Source: Advenella sp048381675 (GTDB lineage Bacteria > Pseudomonadota > Gammaproteobacteria > Burkholderiales > Burkholderiaceae_B). From it: a DNA stretch of 64,000 bases. The DNA is taken from contig NZ_JBLWIS010000002.1 in assembly GCF_048381675.1 (NCBI RefSeq), positions 248,001 to 312,000 on the forward strand. The letters are read 5' to 3'. Positions within the stretch are counted from its first letter, which is position 1. Each line of letters begins with the position of its first letter. The notes below the pieces were generated by a model. It was not told the origin of the DNA and did not search any database. It was given only the letters and a program-made list of their open reading frames with translations. Made by a program: the position numbers and the translations under genes. This document shows, piece by piece, positions 41,448 to 49,982 of this stretch.

Positions 41448-41927
41448 ATGCGTAAACTTAAACTGTTTAATTTGTTATTTTGTATGGGTGCAGTGGCCTT
41501 TAATGTGAATGCGGCCAGCCTAGATCCCAAAGTGCCATATCCGGCTGCCAAGCCAGACCAGGCACGGCAAGTCATTCATTTGCCAGAAGTTCCCCAGGAA
41601 GAAAACCTGAAAGTGCAATTAATGGTAGGAAAGACCATGAAGGTTGATTGCAACAAGCATGCGTTCGGAGGAGAGCTGGTGGAACACAATCTTGAAGGCT
41701 GGGGATATCCTTATTACAGCATTGAAAAATTAAATGGCCCCATGGCAACGTTAATGGCTTGCCCGAATCAGGAACAGACAGAAGAGTTTGTTCAATTAAG
41801 GGGGCCGGATTTCTTTCTGGACTACAACAGCCGCTTGCCTATCGTGGTTTATACACCAGCTGATGCTGAAGTGAAATACCGTATATGGCAAGCCGGTTAT
41901 AGAGTAGAGGATGCGGTTAAAGAATAA
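41448..41927 (+). CDS. eco: ecotin, periplasmic serine-protease inhibitor
   Basis: Ecotin is a dimeric periplasmic inhibitor of trypsin-fold proteases, able to block neutrophil elastase and clotting proteases. From the ATG at 41448 the precursor has 159 residues with a signal peptide ending NVNA. Family blocks are VQLMVGKTMKVDCNKHAFGG, LEGWGYPYY, TLMACPNQ and PIVVYTPADAEVKYRIW. Cys68 and Cys105 form the expected disulfide. Aligned with E. coli (S-T-Met84-Met85-A-C), the P1 residue is Leu102 here. No ribosome-binding site is clear; a GTG at 41412 is an alternative start. Confidence 0.93.
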   Translation: MRKLKLFNLLFCMGAVAFNVNAASLDPKVPYPAAKPDQARQVIHLPEVPQEENLKVQLMVGKTMKVDCNKHAFGGELVEHNLEGWGYPYYSIEKLNGPMATLMACPNQEQTEEFVQLRGPDFFLDYNSRLPIVVYTPADAEVKYRIWQAGYRVEDAVKE

Positions 41928-41988
41928 TTGGCCAGCCACTTTTTCTTTTTGATTGAATCGAGGGCAGGTCTTAATAATCTGTCATAAC

Positions 41989-42045
41989 AAAACCCGCTTG
42001 AACAAGTGCCTGATACAGGGCGTATTTGTTCAACCGGTTTTTTTT
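41989..42045 (+). terminator. intrinsic terminator of ecotin
   Basis: AAAACCCGCTTGAACAA (41989-42005) pairs with TTGTTCAACCGGTTTT (42026-42041) apart from one small mismatch, with a 20-nt loop and about eight T at the end. It lies between ecotin and the convergent AI-2E-family gene. Confidence 0.8.
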
Positions 42046-42087
42046 GTTTTACTTTGTTTGCATGGTGCAAACAGTTAATGTGACTAT

Positions 42088-43203
42088 TTATTCATTTTGT
42101 TGTTTTGATGTTGTTTCACTGTCTGATTCATAGGGTTCTTCTGGAAGCTGGAGTGAGGAAGGGAACAAATCCCAGCAGGAGATAAACAGGGCGGAAAGCA
42201 GGGGGCCAATCACGAAACCATTAGGGCCGAAAACCGTCAGGCCTCCGATAGTGGAAATCAGGATGACATAATCGGGTAGTTTTGTATCTTTGCCAACCAG
42301 TAAAGGCCTGAGAACATTATCGGTAAGGCCGATAACCAGGACACCGAACATGATCAGGACTACACCGTGCCAAAATGCGCCCGTGACAAGAAAATAAATG
42401 GCAACAGGAAGCCAGATGATTGCTGCGCCAATCGCTGGCAATAAGGACAGGAAACCCATAATGGTTCCCCATAACAAAGGACCTTGAATGCCCAACACAC
42501 TGAAAATTAGGCCCCCTAGTGCTCCTTGGGTAGCGGCAACCAGGATATTGCCCTTGACTGTAGCCTTGACAACAGTTGCAAATTTACTAAGCAAGTGCTG
42601 TTTTTGTTCATAGTCAAGGGGGATCATCGATTTGATTTTATGGACCAGATAACCGCCATCCCTGAGCAGGAAAAACAGCAGATAAAGCATGATGCCAAAA
42701 GTGATCAGGAACTGAAAGGTGTCCTGGCCAATACTCAGTGCCTGATTTGCCAGGAATTTACTGGCCTGGGATGCTGCTTCGGTTAATTTTTCACGCAGGC
42801 CGAAAAGGCTATGTATTTCATAACGATCAAGGATGTCTTTAAAAAAGGGCGGAAGGTTCTGGATGATCTGTTCAAAGTAGAGTCCAAGATTCAGCTCCCC
42901 GCTTTGAACCCTTTGATATAGCAAAGAAATTTCTTTAATTATGGATGTCGTAATGGCGATGAGCGGAATAATGACCAATAACAATGCAATAATAAGCGTT
43001 ACCAAGGCTGCGGTATTAGGCGCTTTGGGCATTTTCTTAAGAAACCATAAATTTAGTGGCCTGAATAGTACACTGAAAATAACTGCCCAGAAAATAGCAC
43101 TGTAATAAGGTAATAGCAGCCAGATGAAGCCAATTGAAACGGCAGTCAGCAAAACAAGAAAAAAGTGGTATTGGGTGCTGTTTTTATTTTGATTTGGCAA
43201 CAT
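42088..43203 (-). CDS. AI-2E-family membrane transporter (PerM/YdiK-like)
   Basis: The 371-residue protein has about eight membrane helices and a periplasmic stretch near residues 85-140. Family marks are AIFWAVIFSVLFRPLN, GTIMGFLSLLPAIGAAIIWLP and VLVIGLTDNVLRPLLVGK. The family exports autoinducer-2 in some bacteria and acts as sodium-proton antiporters in others; no role can be assigned here. Single gene, reverse strand, with a polar acidic C-terminal tail. Confidence 0.88.
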   Translation of the reverse strand: MLPNQNKNSTQYHFFLVLLTAVSIGFIWLLLPYYSAIFWAVIFSVLFRPLNLWFLKKMPKAPNTAALVTLIIALLLVIIPLIAITTSIIKEISLLYQRVQSGELNLGLYFEQIIQNLPPFFKDILDRYEIHSLFGLREKLTEAASQASKFLANQALSIGQDTFQFLITFGIMLYLLFFLLRDGGYLVHKIKSMIPLDYEQKQHLLSKFATVVKATVKGNILVAATQGALGGLIFSVLGIQGPLLWGTIMGFLSLLPAIGAAIIWLPVAIYFLVTGAFWHGVVLIMFGVLVIGLTDNVLRPLLVGKDTKLPDYVILISTIGGLTVFGPNGFVIGPLLSALFISCWDLFPSSLQLPEEPYESDSETTSKQQNE

Positions 43204-43408
43204 TGTGTTTCCGTACGTTAACGGGTTGATAAGTATTCAAAGCGACAAGCATTGTTCAAAATCTGGAAAAATATCAGTATAGTTGATTTTTTAGTGAGCT
43301 GGTAAGCCTGCTAATACTGGTTATAAACCGGTAATGAACATGGCCAGCATAGATCTATTGTTTTACAATAATCATAATTTATGCATATTAGTTGCGTCAC
43401 AGGAAAAT

Positions 43409-44005
43409 ATGGATACCACAAGGTGCTTAACAAAAACCGGCATATCGTTATTGTTTATATTGCTGACATCGGCATGCAGTACCACACCGCCAGCCAACCC
43501 TGAAAACATCTGTGAAATTTTCCAGGAAAAACCTTCATGGCACGAAGCGGCGCTTGAGGCAAAAGAAAAGTGGGGAGTACCTGTTCATGTACCCATGGCC
43601 ATGATGTACCAGGAATCCACTTTCCGTCACGATGCCAAGCCTCCCAAGAATTATCTGCTTGGGATTATCCCATGGGGCAGGAAAAGCTCGGCGTTTGGCT
43701 ATGCTCAGGCAAAAGACGAAGTATGGAGCGATTATCGAGAAGAAAGCAACCGTTGGAGCCCTGATCGTGACGATTTTTCAGACGCGCTTGATTTTATGGG
43801 CTGGTATATGAGCAAGGCCCAAAAGATAAACGGCGTTTCCAAGTGGGATGCCTATGCCCAATACCTTAATTATCATGAGGGTTGGACGGGTTACCGCAAT
43901 GGTACATACCAAAATAAAAGATGGCTAATTAATACGGCACAAAAAGTCAAGGATAGGGCATCCAGATATAGCGCCCAATATGCATCGTGCTCAAATAATT
44001 TATAA
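43409..44005 (+). CDS. lysozyme-like (SLT-type transglycosylase) lipoprotein
   Basis: From the ATG at 43409 (AGGA five nt upstream) the product has 198 residues. It starts with a lipoprotein signal, TGISLLFILLTSAC with the lipidated cysteine, so it should be anchored in the outer or inner membrane. The rest is a lysozyme-fold domain: the catalytic glutamate is in MAMMYQESTFRHDA, followed by AFGYAQAKDEVW and LDFMGWYMSK. Later YLNYHEGWTGY fits the family. It should cut peptidoglycan glycan strands. An in-frame ATG at 43334 would spoil the lipoprotein signal. The gap 44006-44206 after it shows no gene. Confidence 0.82.
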   Translation: MDTTRCLTKTGISLLFILLTSACSTTPPANPENICEIFQEKPSWHEAALEAKEKWGVPVHVPMAMMYQESTFRHDAKPPKNYLLGIIPWGRKSSAFGYAQAKDEVWSDYREESNRWSPDRDDFSDALDFMGWYMSKAQKINGVSKWDAYAQYLNYHEGWTGYRNGTYQNKRWLINTAQKVKDRASRYSAQYASCSNNL

Positions 44006-44206
44006 GTTCAATTACTTTTCTTTGCTCATTGCTTAAATAGTTTGAATTTGATTAAATTGGTCTTTTTCACCTAAATATATATTATTTTGTAAGATCTACA
44101 AGGATTTATTAGTGTTTCCCTGAGTGTTTATGGATGCATATTCGTGTACTATCAGGCAAATGGTTAATATTTGGCCATTGTATTTTATGTATAGCAGGGA
44201 GAATTC

Positions 44207-45202
44207 ATGAGTAAACTGTTGAAAAAATCACTAGCCAAACGTTTTGCCTTGTCAGCAAGTGCACTAACTTTATTTTCCGTCATTGCCGCACCGGGTGCTG
44301 CAGTTGCCCAACAAAAATTTGTCAGTATCGGTACGGGCGGTGTTACCGGTGTGTACTACGCCGCAGGCGGTGCTATTTGCCGTTTGGTCAATAAAGACCG
44401 TGCAGACCATGGCTTGCGTTGTTCGGTTGAATCAACCGGTGGTTCCGTCTTTAACGCAAACACCATTAAAGCCGGTGAACTGGATCTTGGGGTAGTGCAG
44501 TCTGACGTTGGTTATAACGCTTATAAAGGTGAAGGCCAGTTCAAGGAACCTTTCGAAAAACTGCGTTCAGTATTTTCCATTCATCCAGAACCGTTTACCA
44601 TTCTTGCCCGCAAGGAAGCCAACATTAAGTCGTTTGATGACCTTAAGGGTAAACGCTTCAACGTCGGCAATCCGGGTTCAGGTACACGTGCCTCCATGGA
44701 GCAGTTGTTGAAGGCCAAAGGCCTGGATATGACGTTCTTTTCGCTTGCTTCAGAGTTGCGTCCGGATGAGCATGGCTCAGCACTGTGTGATGGCAAAATC
44801 GACGGTTTCCTTTATGGCGTAGGCCACCCTTCAGCCAACATCCAGGATCCCACCACTACTTGCGGTGCAAAACTGGTACCTATTACCGGACCTGAAGTGG
44901 ATAAACTGGTTGAAGAAAACCCGTACTATGCAAAAGTATCCATCCCGGGTGGCCTTTATCAAAACAATCCTGACCCGACTGAAACCTACGGTGTGTTAGC
45001 CACTTTCGTAACCTCTTCGGATGTTCCGGAAGCGTCTGTTTATAACGTCGTCAAAGCTGTATTTGATAACTTTGAAGATTTCAAAAAACTGCATCCTGCA
45101 TTAGCGCATCTGAAAAAAGAAGATATGGTTAAAAACGGTTTGTCTGCCCCATTGCATCCAGGTGCTGAAAAATACTTTAAGGAAAAAGGTTTAATCAAGT
45201 AA
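44207..45202 (+). CDS. TAXI-family TRAP transporter receptor
   Basis: This is the periplasmic binding protein of a TRAP-TAXI system. The 331-residue precursor has a signal peptide (cleavage after AVA, before QQKFVSIGTGG). Family marks are GTGGVTGVYYAAGGAICRLV, VESTGGSVFNANTIKAGELD and VGNPGSGTRASMEQLL. Members bind glutamate, 2-oxoglutarate or other anions; the ligand cannot be read. GGGAG precedes the ATG. The fused permease gene follows after a hairpin. Confidence 0.93.
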   Translation: MSKLLKKSLAKRFALSASALTLFSVIAAPGAAVAQQKFVSIGTGGVTGVYYAAGGAICRLVNKDRADHGLRCSVESTGGSVFNANTIKAGELDLGVVQSDVGYNAYKGEGQFKEPFEKLRSVFSIHPEPFTILARKEANIKSFDDLKGKRFNVGNPGSGTRASMEQLLKAKGLDMTFFSLASELRPDEHGSALCDGKIDGFLYGVGHPSANIQDPTTTCGAKLVPITGPEVDKLVEENPYYAKVSIPGGLYQNNPDPTETYGVLATFVTSSDVPEASVYNVVKAVFDNFEDFKKLHPALAHLKKEDMVKNGLSAPLHPGAEKYFKEKGLIK

Positions 45203-45216
45203 TAATATTGTTTTTG

Positions 45217-45268
45217 AAGGTCACTGGTCTGGAATTCGCCTTTTGAATGTTCCAACGGTGACCTTTTT
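45217..45268 (+). terminator. attenuating terminator between TAXI receptor and permease genes
   Basis: AAGGTCAC (45217-45224) pairs with GTGACCTT (45258-45265), followed by five T; the loop also contains a GGAA/TTCC stem. It lies between two genes of one transporter, so partial termination would give more receptor than permease, as is common in such operons. Confidence 0.65.
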
Positions 45269-45292
45269 GTTGTAAATCCAGGAAGGAAAATT

Positions 45293-47929
45293 ATGAGTAC
45301 GGATCTAGACGCAAATAAAAATGCTGCGCTCGAACAGATGGTTGCCGATGTTGACAGGGGAGGGCGACATGTTGGCGGGGTTGCAGGCGCTGTTTTGGCC
45401 ATTGGCGCACTAATCTGGACATTTTTTCAGTTATGGTACTCTTCGCCATTGCCGTTCACGTTTAATTTTGGCATTTTCAACGATACCGAAGCGCGTTCAA
45501 TCCACTTGGGTATTGCTATCTTCCTGGGTTATTTGGCCTACCCATTCAGTAAAAAAGCCTCCAATTATATGCCTTGGTATGACTGGATTTTTGCCATCAT
45601 GGGCGGCTTTTGTGGTGCTTATCTTTATTTATTCTACAACCAGTTGGCTTTACGTCCCGGTTTGCCAACCACGGTTGATGTCGTATCGGCCAGTATCGGC
45701 CTTATATTATTGCTGGAAGTTACGCGTCGTGCATTAGGCGCGCCCATGACCATACTTGGTGCGGTATTCCTGCTGTATGTTTTTTTAGGCCCATACCTGC
45801 CTGATGTCTTGGCCCACAGGGGCGCATCGGTAGAGCGCTTGATGTCTCATATGTGGCTAACCACCGAGGGTGTTTTTGGTGTGGCGCTGGGGGTTTCGGT
45901 TTCTTATATCTTTATTTTCGTGTTGCTGGGTTCCTTGCTGGATCGATGTGGCGCGGGTAACTATATGATGCAGGTGTCTTTTGCCTTGCTGGGACATTTA
46001 CGTGGTGGCCCGGCAAAGGTGGCGGTGGTTTCTTCCGCAGTAAACGGCATCGTATCCGCTTCATCGGTTGCCAATGTGGTAACCGGGGGGATTTTTACCA
46101 TTCCACTCATGAAAAAGTCTGGCTATGGTGGAATCCGGGCAGGAGCCATTGAAACCGCCTCTTCCGTTAACGGGCAAATTATGCCGCCAGTAATGGGGGC
46201 CGCTGCTTTCCTGATGATTGAATATGTTGGTATTCCTTATACCGATATCATCAAACATGCGCTTTTACCAGCCAGTATATCCTACATTGCCCTGTTTTAT
46301 ATCGTTCACCTTGAAGCCCTGAAACTGGGCATTGAACCGATGATGAGTGCGGGCAAGCCTAAAACCGTCACGCAAAAACTGGCAGGATGGGGTTTTGGCA
46401 TTTCGGGTACCTTGATCGTAATGGGTCTGGTGTATTGGATAGGCGTGGGCGTTCAACAAGTTGCCGGTGATGCGGCCATCTGGATTTTGCTTGGTCTATT
46501 GGTTGTACTGTATGTGTGGTTATTGCGTATTACGGCAGCCCATCCCGATTTGCCAACAGAGATTGATATTACCAATCCGGTCAGGCCGGAAGCCTGGCCA
46601 ACTGTACGGGCCGGCTTGTATTTTCTTATTCCTATCGGTATCCTGGTTTGGTGTCTTGGTGTAGAACAGCTTTCTGCGGGCCTGTCCGCTTTTTACGCAA
46701 GTATGTCAATGATTTTCCAGATGTTGACACAGCGTCCGTTGATTGCTTATTTCCGCAAGCAACACATGGCTTCCGCCGCCAAACAAGGCGTTTCTGAAAC
46801 CCTGACCGGTCTTGAGGAAGGTGCCCGCAACATGATTAGTATTGCGATTGCCTGTGGTACGGCGGGGCTTATCGTGGGGGCAATTACTTTAACCGGCCTG
46901 GGCCTGCGGATGACGGCTTTTGTAGAGCTGGTTTCCATGGGTAACGTGCTGGTTATGCTGTTCTTTACCGCAGCGGTTTGCCTCGTATTGGGATTGGGCA
47001 TGCCAACCACTGCCAACTATATCTTGATGGCAACCCTGATGGCACCGGTTGTGGTAGAGCTGGGAGCACAAAATGGCATTATCATCCCGTTAATTGCCGT
47101 CCATATGTTTGTTTTTTATTTCGGCATCATGGCAGATATTACGCCGCCGGTTGGTTTGGCAACATTTGCCGCAGCGGCAATTTCAGGGGAAGATCCTCTT
47201 AAAACCGGCATCATGGGGGTAACCTATGCAATGCGAACTGTTATTTTGCCATTTATCTTCATTTTCAATCCATTGATCCTGCTGATTGGCATTGGAAGCA
47301 CGTGGGAGCTGATCTTGGTGGTCTTTGGTGCCACGTTGGCATCCCTTACTTTTGCGGCAGCAACCATGGCCTGGTTCAGGATTAAATGCAACTGGATCGA
47401 AGTGATCCTGCTGTTGCTGGTCACCTTCTTGCTTTTCAGGCCAGACTGGTTCATGAATAAGCTGGCTGACAAGTATGTATCACGACCCGTGACAGAAATT
47501 TATACGGTAGCTGCAGACTTGCCTGAGTCAACCCGTTTTGTTGCTGTGCTGCAGGGGTTTAATATTGAGGGTGATGAAATTGTCAAAACTGTTGCGGTAA
47601 ATCTGCCAGTTCTGACCGAAAGTGAGGATTTGTCTAATAAAGAAACAATGGGCAGAAAACGCCTGAGTGCCGCAGGGCTTAATTTTATGGCTTTGGGAGA
47701 TCAGGTTCAGTTAGCTAGCGTTCGTTTTGGTAGTAGCGCCCAAAAATCGGGATGGGAAGCAGGGTGGGACGTCCTTGAGGTTAAGGTTCCAAACCCTGAT
47801 CGTCCTTCAGAGTTGTGGTTCTTTGTACCTGCGCTTGTATTACTTGTCCTGATTTGGCTTGCGCAGGGCAAAAGGATGAAAAATATGCCTGGCCATGGTA
47901 ATAGCAGGGCACGAGCCAGTCTGGGCTAG
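45293..47929 (+). CDS. fused TRAP transporter permease (4TM/12TM) with DUF3394 tail
   Basis: The 878-residue protein joins a DctQ-like small subunit (first four helices, residues about 25-180) to a DctM-like large subunit, the layout of TAXI-type TRAP systems. Family blocks are VSSAVNGIVSASSVANVVTGG, IETASSVNGQIMPPVMGAAAF, GLGMPTTANYILMATLMAP and MADITPPVGLATFAAAAISG. A C-terminal region of about 180 residues with LLFRPDWFMNKLADKYVSRP and SSAQKSGWEAGWDVLEVKV matches the DUF3394 extension. It is cotranscribed with the receptor 90 nt upstream. AGGAAGG precedes the ATG. Confidence 0.93.
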   Translation: MSTDLDANKNAALEQMVADVDRGGRHVGGVAGAVLAIGALIWTFFQLWYSSPLPFTFNFGIFNDTEARSIHLGIAIFLGYLAYPFSKKASNYMPWYDWIFAIMGGFCGAYLYLFYNQLALRPGLPTTVDVVSASIGLILLLEVTRRALGAPMTILGAVFLLYVFLGPYLPDVLAHRGASVERLMSHMWLTTEGVFGVALGVSVSYIFIFVLLGSLLDRCGAGNYMMQVSFALLGHLRGGPAKVAVVSSAVNGIVSASSVANVVTGGIFTIPLMKKSGYGGIRAGAIETASSVNGQIMPPVMGAAAFLMIEYVGIPYTDIIKHALLPASISYIALFYIVHLEALKLGIEPMMSAGKPKTVTQKLAGWGFGISGTLIVMGLVYWIGVGVQQVAGDAAIWILLGLLVVLYVWLLRITAAHPDLPTEIDITNPVRPEAWPTVRAGLYFLIPIGILVWCLGVEQLSAGLSAFYASMSMIFQMLTQRPLIAYFRKQHMASAAKQGVSETLTGLEEGARNMISIAIACGTAGLIVGAITLTGLGLRMTAFVELVSMGNVLVMLFFTAAVCLVLGLGMPTTANYILMATLMAPVVVELGAQNGIIIPLIAVHMFVFYFGIMADITPPVGLATFAAAAISGEDPLKTGIMGVTYAMRTVILPFIFIFNPLILLIGIGSTWELILVVFGATLASLTFAAATMAWFRIKCNWIEVILLLLVTFLLFRPDWFMNKLADKYVSRPVTEIYTVAADLPESTRFVAVLQGFNIEGDEIVKTVAVNLPVLTESEDLSNKETMGRKRLSAAGLNFMALGDQVQLASVRFGSSAQKSGWEAGWDVLEVKVPNPDRPSELWFFVPALVLLVLIWLAQGKRMKNMPGHGNSRARASLG

Positions 47930-47959
47930 ACGTTAATCAACCGTTATAAAGTACTAGAT

Positions 47960-48003
47960 AAAACACCATATTCTGTTATTCATAATCAGGGTATGGTGTT
48001 TTT
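47960..48003 (+). terminator. intrinsic terminator of the TRAP-TAXI operon
   Basis: AAACACCATA (47961-47970) pairs with TATGGTGTTT (47992-48001) around a 21-nt loop, followed by a T-run. It lies 30 nt after the permease stop. Confidence 0.75.
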
Positions 48004-48116
48004 AATTTCCTTCATGCTTTAAGCCTGACTGGAAAGCAGGTATCATGCCGGACAGGCAAGCAATAATCATTCCCATGGGGAATGGCTTTATAACTCATTG
48101 AATAAAGGAAGTAACT

Positions 48117-49148
48117 ATGTCCGGATTTCCCTATATGAACAAGCAGTATCTGTTTGATCAATATCCAAGTGCAGTGGTAACCACTGATTGCTTCAGGTTG
48201 CATGATGAAGTTATTAACCAAATTGATGAGGGTGAAGTCCTGGTTCGTAATCATTATTTGTCCCTTGATCCGTATATGCGGGGAAGAATGAGTAAAGCCA
48301 AAAACTATGCCGCGGCGCAAGAACTGAATACGGTTATGCAGGGCGGAACCGTTGGCGAAGTGGTGGAGTCTCGGCATGCCGATTTTAAAGTAGGTGATAC
48401 GGTACTGTGTACGGGCGGTTGGCAATTGTATTTCCTTGCCAATCCATCTAATGACGGCAATCATATACGTAAAATTGATGTTTCAAGTATTCCCATGAGC
48501 GTTTACCTGGGTGCTGCAGGCATGCCTGGCATTACGGCGTGGTATGGGCTTAATAAAGTCCTCAAGCCAAAGGCAGGTGAAACCCTTGTGGTTAGTGCGG
48601 CATCAGGCGCGGTAGGTAGCGTGGTAGGACAGTTGGCCAAGCAAAAAGGTTGTCGTGTTATTGGTATTGCCGGTGGACCAGAAAAATGTGATTATGTGGT
48701 TGAAATCCTTGGGTTTGATGATTGCATTGATTACAAAGCCTACCCCGATACTGAAACACTGTCACATGAACTTAGGCAACTGGCGCCTAATGGTGTGGAT
48801 GCCTATTACGAAAATGTGGGTGGCTACATTATGGATGCCGTACTTGAAAACCTTAACCCGTTTGCAAGGGTGGCGATCTGTGGCTTGATTGCCGGCTATG
48901 ATGGACGCTCTATTCCCATTAGCAATCCACGGGCAATTTTGGTTTCGCGGGCTAGCGTTACCGGTTTTATTATTTCAGACCATCTTGATATTTGGCCACA
49001 AGCATTGGCTGAATTGGCTGAAGCTGTCGCTGATGGTGTGCTTATTTTCAAGGAATCGATAAGCAATGGCCTGGAAACTGCACCTGAGGCATTTTTAGGA
49101 TTGCTGCAGGGTCATAATTTTGGCAAGCAATTGGTTAAGCTGGTTTGA
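48117..49148 (+). CDS. NADP-dependent oxidoreductase of the CurA/YfmJ type
   Basis: The 343-residue protein is a zinc-free medium-chain dehydrogenase/reductase of the leukotriene B4 dehydrogenase group, which reduces alpha,beta-unsaturated ketones or aldehydes with NADPH. The start has LVRNHYLSLDPYMRGRMS, the middle GMPGITAWYGL, and the nucleotide site VVSAASGAVGSVVGQLAKQKG followed by GIAGGPEKC. No zinc-ligand cysteines are in the usual places. AAAGGAAG precedes the ATG at 48117. It is a single gene; a role in detoxifying reactive carbonyls is inferred from the family. Confidence 0.9.
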   Translation: MSGFPYMNKQYLFDQYPSAVVTTDCFRLHDEVINQIDEGEVLVRNHYLSLDPYMRGRMSKAKNYAAAQELNTVMQGGTVGEVVESRHADFKVGDTVLCTGGWQLYFLANPSNDGNHIRKIDVSSIPMSVYLGAAGMPGITAWYGLNKVLKPKAGETLVVSAASGAVGSVVGQLAKQKGCRVIGIAGGPEKCDYVVEILGFDDCIDYKAYPDTETLSHELRQLAPNGVDAYYENVGGYIMDAVLENLNPFARVAICGLIAGYDGRSIPISNPRAILVSRASVTGFIISDHLDIWPQALAELAEAVADGVLIFKESISNGLETAPEAFLGLLQGHNFGKQLVKLV

Positions 49149-49186
49149 TCAATAATTATTATTCCAATTGACTTTAGATTAAATAC

Positions 49187-49225
49187 AAAAATGGCATTGT
49201 TCTTTAAATTTCAAGAACAATGCCA
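49187..49225 (-). terminator. intrinsic terminator of lexA
   Basis: A perfect 13-bp stem TGGCATTGTTCTT (49192-49204) with its complement at 49213-49225 surrounds an 8-nt loop. On the reverse strand it is followed by five T, so it ends lexA 24 nt after its stop. Confidence 0.88.
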
Positions 49226-49248
49226 AGATGATTTTCTTAAGCGTTAAA

Positions 49249-49902
49249 TTAACTCAGGTTCTGGGTTCTGATCAGGCCTACGGCTATACCTTCTATGCTG
49301 AATTCCTGATTGGATCGTACGATTATTGGCGCAAAATCAGGATTTTCGGGTAATAGTTCTATGTGTGAGGCTCTCTTGATGAATCGCTTTACCGTCACTT
49401 CATTTTCTATCCGAGCCACAATTACCTGACCGTTTCGGGCTTCTGGGTATTTTTTTACCGCTAGCAAATCGCCATCAAGGATACCGATATCTTTCATGCT
49501 TTGGCCTTTTACCTTAAGCAGGAAATCGGGCTGTTGCGTGAAGAGGGAAGGGTCTACGTTAATTTCACGATCAATGTGTTCTGCTGCAAGAATGGGGTTG
49601 CCGGCTGCCACATGCCCTACTACAGGCAATAGCACTTGTGAAACTTTATCAAGGAAAGATTCTTCTTGGTGGCTTGGGCCAGGATTGCTTGTTGCCAGGC
49701 GGATGCCGCGGGAAGCACCTGCGGTTAAAACAATAGCCCCTTTTTTGGCTAATGCCTTAAGATGGTCTTCGGCAGCGTTAGGTGATTTAAAGCCTAGTGT
49801 TTTGGCGATTTCAGCACGCGTAGGTGGGAAACCTGTTTTTATAATATTTTGCTGGATTAAATCCAGAACCTGCTGCTGTCTTGCGGTTAGTTTAATAGTC
49901 AT
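49249..49902 (-). CDS. lexA: LexA SOS repressor
   Basis: LexA represses DNA-damage genes and cleaves itself when RecA filaments form. The 217-residue protein has the N-terminal winged helix with recognition region TRAEIAKTLGFKSPNAAEDHL, the cleavage site Ala100-Gly101 in HVAAGNP, catalytic Ser135 in GQSMKD and Lys172 in TVKRF, with the same spacings as E. coli (35 and 37). The gene is preceded by a perfect LexA box 23 bp before the ATG. It lies 80 bp after an aminotransferase gene on the same strand, and an unusual nested hairpin holding that LexA box fills the gap. No ribosome-binding site is seen. Confidence 0.96.
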   Translation of the reverse strand: MTIKLTARQQQVLDLIQQNIIKTGFPPTRAEIAKTLGFKSPNAAEDHLKALAKKGAIVLTAGASRGIRLATSNPGPSHQEESFLDKVSQVLLPVVGHVAAGNPILAAEHIDREINVDPSLFTQQPDFLLKVKGQSMKDIGILDGDLLAVKKYPEARNGQVIVARIENEVTVKRFIKRASHIELLPENPDFAPIIVRSNQEFSIEGIAVGLIRTQNLS

Positions 49903-49964
49903 GCTGTAAATGCCATAAAATCGGACTGTATATTCATACAGCCCGATTTTGCTTCATTTACAGC
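49903..49964 (-). terminator. nested inverted repeats: terminator that contains the lexA operator
   Basis: Outer arms GCTGTAAATG (49903-49912) and CATTTACAGC (49955-49964) are perfect complements. Inside a 4x4 internal loop, AAAATCGG-A-CTGTAT (49917-49931) and ATACAG-C-CCGATTTT (49936-49950) pair; on the reverse strand the odd pair is a G-U, giving 15 continuous pairs, a 4-nt loop and a U-rich end. It starts 18 nt past the aminotransferase stop and its last arm touches the lexA ATG (49902). A possible lexA promoter is TTGCAT (49969-49974) and CAAAAT (49946-49951), which would start RNA near 49939, inside the stem. Confidence 0.8.
49926..49941. promoter_or_regulatory. LexA box of lexA
   Basis: CTGTATATTCATACAG matches the gammaproteobacterial-type consensus CTGT-N8-ACAG with a fully palindromic outer part. 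It lies 23 bp upstream of the lexA start, at the centre of the nested hairpin and over the predicted transcription start, so LexA would control its own gene. Confidence 0.9.
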
Positions 49965-49982
49965 TAAAATGCAAGTACTTGT

